This document shows positions 62,601 to 64,000 of a DNA stretch of 64,000 nt, piece by piece (within the stretch, counting starts at the first letter, position 1; every line of letters begins with the position of its first letter). The translations under genes were made by a program, and so were the position numbers. The notes beneath the pieces were generated by a model. That model was not told the origin of the DNA. It saw only the letters and a program-made list of their open reading frames with translations, and made no database searches. The stretch comes from Ptychodera flava. Its lineage: Eukaryota > Hemichordata > Enteropneusta > Ptychoderidae. The stretch spans positions 44,118,930 to 44,182,929 of the forward strand of contig NC_091936.1 in the NCBI RefSeq assembly GCF_041260155.1. Direction: 5' to 3'.

Positions 62601-63325
62601 TGCGTGTTGTAATCTTGAAAGAGTACGCTCAGGCCAACTTCCCGGCGACTCCACTTTTGAACTATGCATTGGATGTTGAAAAAGTAACTACTGCAAAGGT
62701 AATATCATGAACTGTCTCTCAAAATCTCCATTACCATGAATTGTCTCTAAAATATCAACATTTATAATGATTTGTCTCTCAAATATCACCATCATCATGA
62801 ATTGTCTCTTGAATATCACTGTTATCAATAAGTACTTTAACAGGAAAGCTAAATAAGGTGGTAAAATTTAACTCAAAGGAAGAAAACCTATCAAATATTC
62901 AACATAAGAACACTTTCTTTGTTTGTAATGAATGTTTAAACTAATCAATATTGCTATTTTCAAAAGCAATTTTACTGAACCCACCTTCACTGCATAATTT
63001 CAACAGTCATAAATGAACAGAGCTGATGTGTTGATAGACATTCTGAAAAAATAAATCTGAATAATTGTAAGCTTCTATCATAAAAATCATTCACCATACA
63101 TGCTTTACATGTAAATATTTATGTCTGTGGAATGTTGTCCAAATTATATTTATGCTATAATTTAAGATTCTCAGCCCTTTCCTTGTGCATCATTAATTTT
63201 CAAACCCTGACATATCCTGTTTTTCTTTTCTTTTATTTCTAGAAACCCAATTTAATCTTGAATGTTGATGGTTTTATTGGTGTCGCATTCGTAGATCTGC
63301 TACGTAACTGTGGCTGTTTCACAAC
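29221..63325 (+). CDS. ACLY: ATP-citrate lyase (ACLY), all but the C-terminal ~58 residues
   Basis: Cytosolic homotetrameric enzyme: citrate + CoA + ATP gives acetyl-CoA + oxaloacetate + ADP + Pi, supplying lipid synthesis and histone acetylation. 24 coding exons, all GT-AG with compatible phases: 29221-29373, 38490-38612, 39038-39199, 40133-40230, 41631-41710, 42443-42570, 43653-43771, 44466-44667, 45269-45386, 45985-46133, 46670-46816, 47302-47408, 47927-48095, 49033-49137, 50943-51139, 52965-53046, 54134-54244, 55327-55454, 56446-56539, 57524-57678, 57988-58138, 59960-60103, 62585-62698, 63243-63325. They encode 1039 codons plus two bases; human ACLY has 1101. The start is [15 protein letters not shown]. 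The ATP-grasp and citrate-binding halves end near residue 440. Exon 11 (445-493) is a Ser-rich linker with RTSSVS, aligning with the human Ser455 phosphosite. The CoA-ligase part carries [20 protein letters not shown] and the phosphohistidine motif FGHAGACA (His755). The citrate-synthase-like domain carries GIGHRVKS (His970). Last exon(s) lie past the right edge. Confidence 0.98.
29970..30790. repeat. About 0.8-kb pentanucleotide (CACTA)n satellite in ACLY intron 1
   Basis: An imperfect 5-bp array of ACTAC/ACTGC units with no stop-generating pattern in several frames. It produces long spurious Leu-His-Tyr-Thr open frames. Confidence 0.95.
30791..35895. other. ACLY intron 1, middle: nothing recognised
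   Basis: AT-rich. A 156-codon open frame at 31001-31471 has no recognisable domain and is not called. No clear repeat boundaries seen. Confidence 0.4.
35896..35985. repeat. Short 27-bp minisatellite in ACLY intron 1
   Basis: Three to four imperfect copies of a unit like AGGAAGGAGACTATTGCC. Confidence 0.75.
36892..37024. mobile_element. TA-flanked palindromic MITE in ACLY intron 1
   Basis: Starts TAGCTGTGGGTCAATAGC and ends GCTATTGACTCACAGCTA. The 25-bp outer arms have two mismatches and inner parts pair weakly. TA stands at both ends (36894-36895 and 37021-37022), consistent with a TA target duplication. Confidence 0.75.
38100..38340 (+). repeat. Intronic dispersed repeat, copy 1
   Basis: Shares a series of blocks (AAACAAATTAC, AATGGC..ATACCTGTGTTAA, TATCTGTCC..AGGT) with 44830-45080. 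Parts also match 56035-56262. Diverged; boundaries approximate. Confidence 0.45.
38635..38692. repeat. (GA)n microsatellite near the ACLY exon 2 donor
   Basis: About 28 GA units beginning 23 bp inside intron 2. Confidence 0.95.
39503..39795. mobile_element. TA-flanked MITE (CAGTAAAACCTGTCTA family)
   Basis: The left end TACAGTAAAACCTGTCTA and the reverse complement of the right end TACAGTAAAATCTATCTA agree over 18 bp with two mismatches. Length about 290 bp, flanked by TA. Internal sub-copies of the 'AAACCTGTCTAAACCGAAC' motif repeat in both orientations. TA target and size fit a Tc1/mariner-type MITE. Lies in ACLY intron 3. Confidence 0.75.
41141..41577 (+). mobile_element. Hairpin-bearing repeat element, copy B (copy A at 17572-18064)
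   Basis: Matches copy A from ATTATAGCCCAAAC through TTTTATTACATGCCTCTC and GTTACCATTGAATCCT to GCAATGTAATAAT-like ends. The hairpin is partly deleted and CpG-rich parts have decayed. Lies in ACLY intron 4, ending 53 bp before exon 5. Confidence 0.8.
42635..43125. mobile_element. hAT-like MITE in ACLY intron 6
   Basis: The left end CGGTGTTGCAGCCAGGA and right end TCCTGGCTGCAACACTG form 15-17 bp TIRs of the CAGTGTTG type usual in hAT elements. Body is 490 bp without coding capacity; an inner inverted pair (GTCCC..GGGAC) is present. The flanks are AT-rich and an 8-bp duplication is not clearly preserved. Confidence 0.75.
44830..45080 (+). repeat. Intronic dispersed repeat, copy 2
   Basis: AAACAAATTACCCAAC, AATGGCCACATCCCTG and TATCTGTCCCTGAGGT blocks align in order with 38100-38340, and partly with 56035-56262. 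Confidence 0.45.
49123..49337. repeat. 42-bp minisatellite starting at the ACLY exon 14 splice donor
   Basis: The unit carries the last 15 exon bases, ATAGGACCTGCAACG, followed by the donor GTGAGTGG and about 19 more intron bases. The true junction is 49137/49138; identical donors recur at 49180, 49222, 49264 and 49306, exactly 42 bp apart. Only a G/C-site variant (GGGTAG or GGGCAG) separates units. Reading past the first donor meets an in-frame TGA within 15 bases. Confidence 0.96.
56035..56262 (+). repeat. Intronic dispersed repeat, copy 3
   Basis: CTAGTGTTAACTCTAT, GGTAGACCAAAA and GAATATCTGC..GTCCCTGAG blocks match copies at 38100 and 44830. Lies in ACLY intron 18. Confidence 0.45.
56512..57030. 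repeat. 57-bp minisatellite starting at the ACLY exon 19 splice donor
   Basis: The exon ends GTACCTATG..GCTAGG with donor GTAAGTTATACACCC. Units repeat GTACCAATGAAGTATAGC, then TGGGATAGG and GCAAGTTATACCCAC. The exon-derived part spells VPMKYSWDR beside the true VPMDYAWAR. Junction copies fall at 56585, 56642, 56699, 56756 and 56813, 57 bp apart, and degenerate copies continue to about 57030. In copies the donor is GCAAGT, a GC-type 5' splice site, instead of GTAAGT. Confidence 0.93.
58353..59664. mobile_element. 1.3-kb non-autonomous DNA transposon with about 80-bp TIRs
   Basis: The left end (58360-58438) and the reverse complement of the right end (59577-59657) share GTCTCA, TACGAGCAGA, GTACG and ACGAGTGACGTAATGT in order. 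Direct repeat GCATGTA flanks both sides (58353-58359 and 59658-59664), giving a 7-8 bp target duplication. Sub-terminal CGTACGAGC and TTACGTCAC motifs repeat in both orientations. No transposase recognised in the 1.1-kb interior, which carries scattered CpGs. Lies in ACLY intron 21. Superfamily unsettled; the duplication length would allow hAT or MULE-like. Confidence 0.82.
60122..62338. mobile_element. TA-flanked MITE-like element, interrupted by a second element
   Basis: Begins TAGCTCCCATAGCC and ends ATGGGAGCTA; TA occurs at both ends (60122-60123, 62337-62338). The left part has a (TGTC/TGTA)n stretch near 60180-60220. Removing the inner element 60761-62114 leaves about 0.86 kb. ACLY intron 22. 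Confidence 0.7.
60759..62116. mobile_element. Nested TA-flanked element with four to five internal ~230-bp repeats
   Basis: Begins TAGTCCCCACGGATG and ends GTGGGGACTA with TA on both sides. Near the left end is a GTCCGTCTGTTCGTCCATCC run. Inside, a unit containing GTGACCT(C/T)G(G/A)TGACCTTT, AGTAACCACAAGTGCTA, ATGCGCATATCTAATT and GGGATAACTTAGCAA recurs at roughly 60870, 61090, 61320, 61545 and 61765. No coding region seen. Confidence 0.8.
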
Positions 63326-63547
63326 GTGAGTATTGTATTCACAGCCATGAATTGGCCAGACTTCACTAGTGATCCTTCTCAGAAAATTCTGGGTTTCGAG
63401 ATTTTCTTTTCTTTGTGTGATCAATTTTATACCGGCCTCAAGAAAATGTAAGACATGAATGTGTTGGGCTAATATGCTTCTTGAACATTTCGTAGACATG
63501 AATGATACAGTCTTGACAATTCTTTAAGCTGCCTCAGACAATGCCTA
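63326..63547 (+). other. Start of ACLY intron 24
   Basis: The exon 24 donor is GTGAGT at 63326. Nothing recognised; the final ACLY exon is not found before the window end. Confidence 0.5.
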
Positions 63548-63717
63548 GTCAATTAAGGCTGATGTGCAGTGTCTCGGAAGCTGTTATCTAATTGGTTGGC
63601 TGAAATTTACCATTATAATTAAATAATACAAATATACTCCCTAAGTTGCTGTGAATACTGACAATGGACCAATCAGATATAACCTTCCAAGGACGCTGCA
63701 CATCAGCAGGTCAATTA
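63548..63717. mobile_element. 154-bp MITE with 8-bp target duplication
   Basis: Direct repeat GTCAATTA at 63548-63555 and 63710-63717 flanks an element with complementary ends (GCTGATGTGCAG..CTGCACATCAGC; about 45 bp of arm with mismatches). The 8-bp duplication fits hAT-type transposition. A second copy lies at 13330-13470. Confidence 0.85.
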
Positions 63718-64000
63718 CTGTTTTCATCTTGGTGATTTTGAATGTTACACATGCAATGCACCTGTTGTGGAAGTAAATATTCATATCAACTGAAGACTAT
63801 ACCAAGACTGACATTTGCATGTTTTGTGTCTGGTGACAAGTGTGATTTGGCGTTGAACTTTGTACTTTTGCTGAGCTAGAAAGCAAGCAATACCAGCTAA
63901 AGAAATTGTCATCAATCAAAATTACTTTAAATGAGCGGTTGAATGTCTTCACTCCTTGGTGATATTTGGATGTTGGTCACATTAGCGTTTAAAATGAAAC

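Overview
This is a window of animal nuclear DNA: AT-rich, with split genes bounded by GT-AG introns and many short transposon-like repeats. Protein similarity, the SUMO1-like exon layout (a first coding exon of only four codons, MSDQ) and the repeat content point to a marine invertebrate, most likely a deuterostome (hemichordate or amphioxus grade). I cannot name the species from sequence alone.

Three protein genes and one tRNA gene are supported. (1) 228-2136, minus strand: the 5' part of MSL1, scaffold of the MSL histone H4K16 acetyltransferase complex, with two exons covering the coiled coil; the rest lies beyond the left edge. (2) 2693-2766, plus strand: tRNA-Asn(GTT) with an oligo-T terminator. 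(3) 4763-12157, minus strand: a complete five-exon SUMO gene of 106 codons with the diglycine end and a five-residue tail, and a YY1 plus ETS motif pair just upstream of its start. (4) 29221-63325, plus strand: ATP-citrate lyase (ACLY), 24 coding exons and 1039 complete codons; only about the last 58 residues lie past the right edge.

The 17 kb between SUMO and ACLY (12.2-29.2 kb) has no gene I can recognise. It holds three LINE pieces (14.33-16.87, 23.07-23.25 and 26.69-27.92 kb), a Penelope-like remnant (28.56-29.04 kb), and a cluster of long hairpin-forming palindromes and MITEs between 17.2 and 20.2 kb. ACLY introns carry several well-delimited non-autonomous DNA transposons: a hAT-like MITE, TA-flanked MITEs, a 1.3 kb element with about 80 bp TIRs, and one MITE nested inside another. 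SUMO intron 3 carries a 1.5 kb TTAA-flanked piggyBac-like element.

The most unusual signal is shared by three introns in two unrelated genes. In SUMO intron 4, ACLY intron 14 and ACLY intron 19, a minisatellite begins exactly at the 5' splice site. Its unit contains the last bases of the exon plus the donor, so the exon-intron junction is copied about 13, 4 and at least 5 further times. Unit lengths are 39, 42 and 57 bp. In SUMO the copied junction reads as an acceptor fused to a donor, the form of a recursive-splicing ratchet point. This suggests that splice donors in this genome seed tandem arrays.
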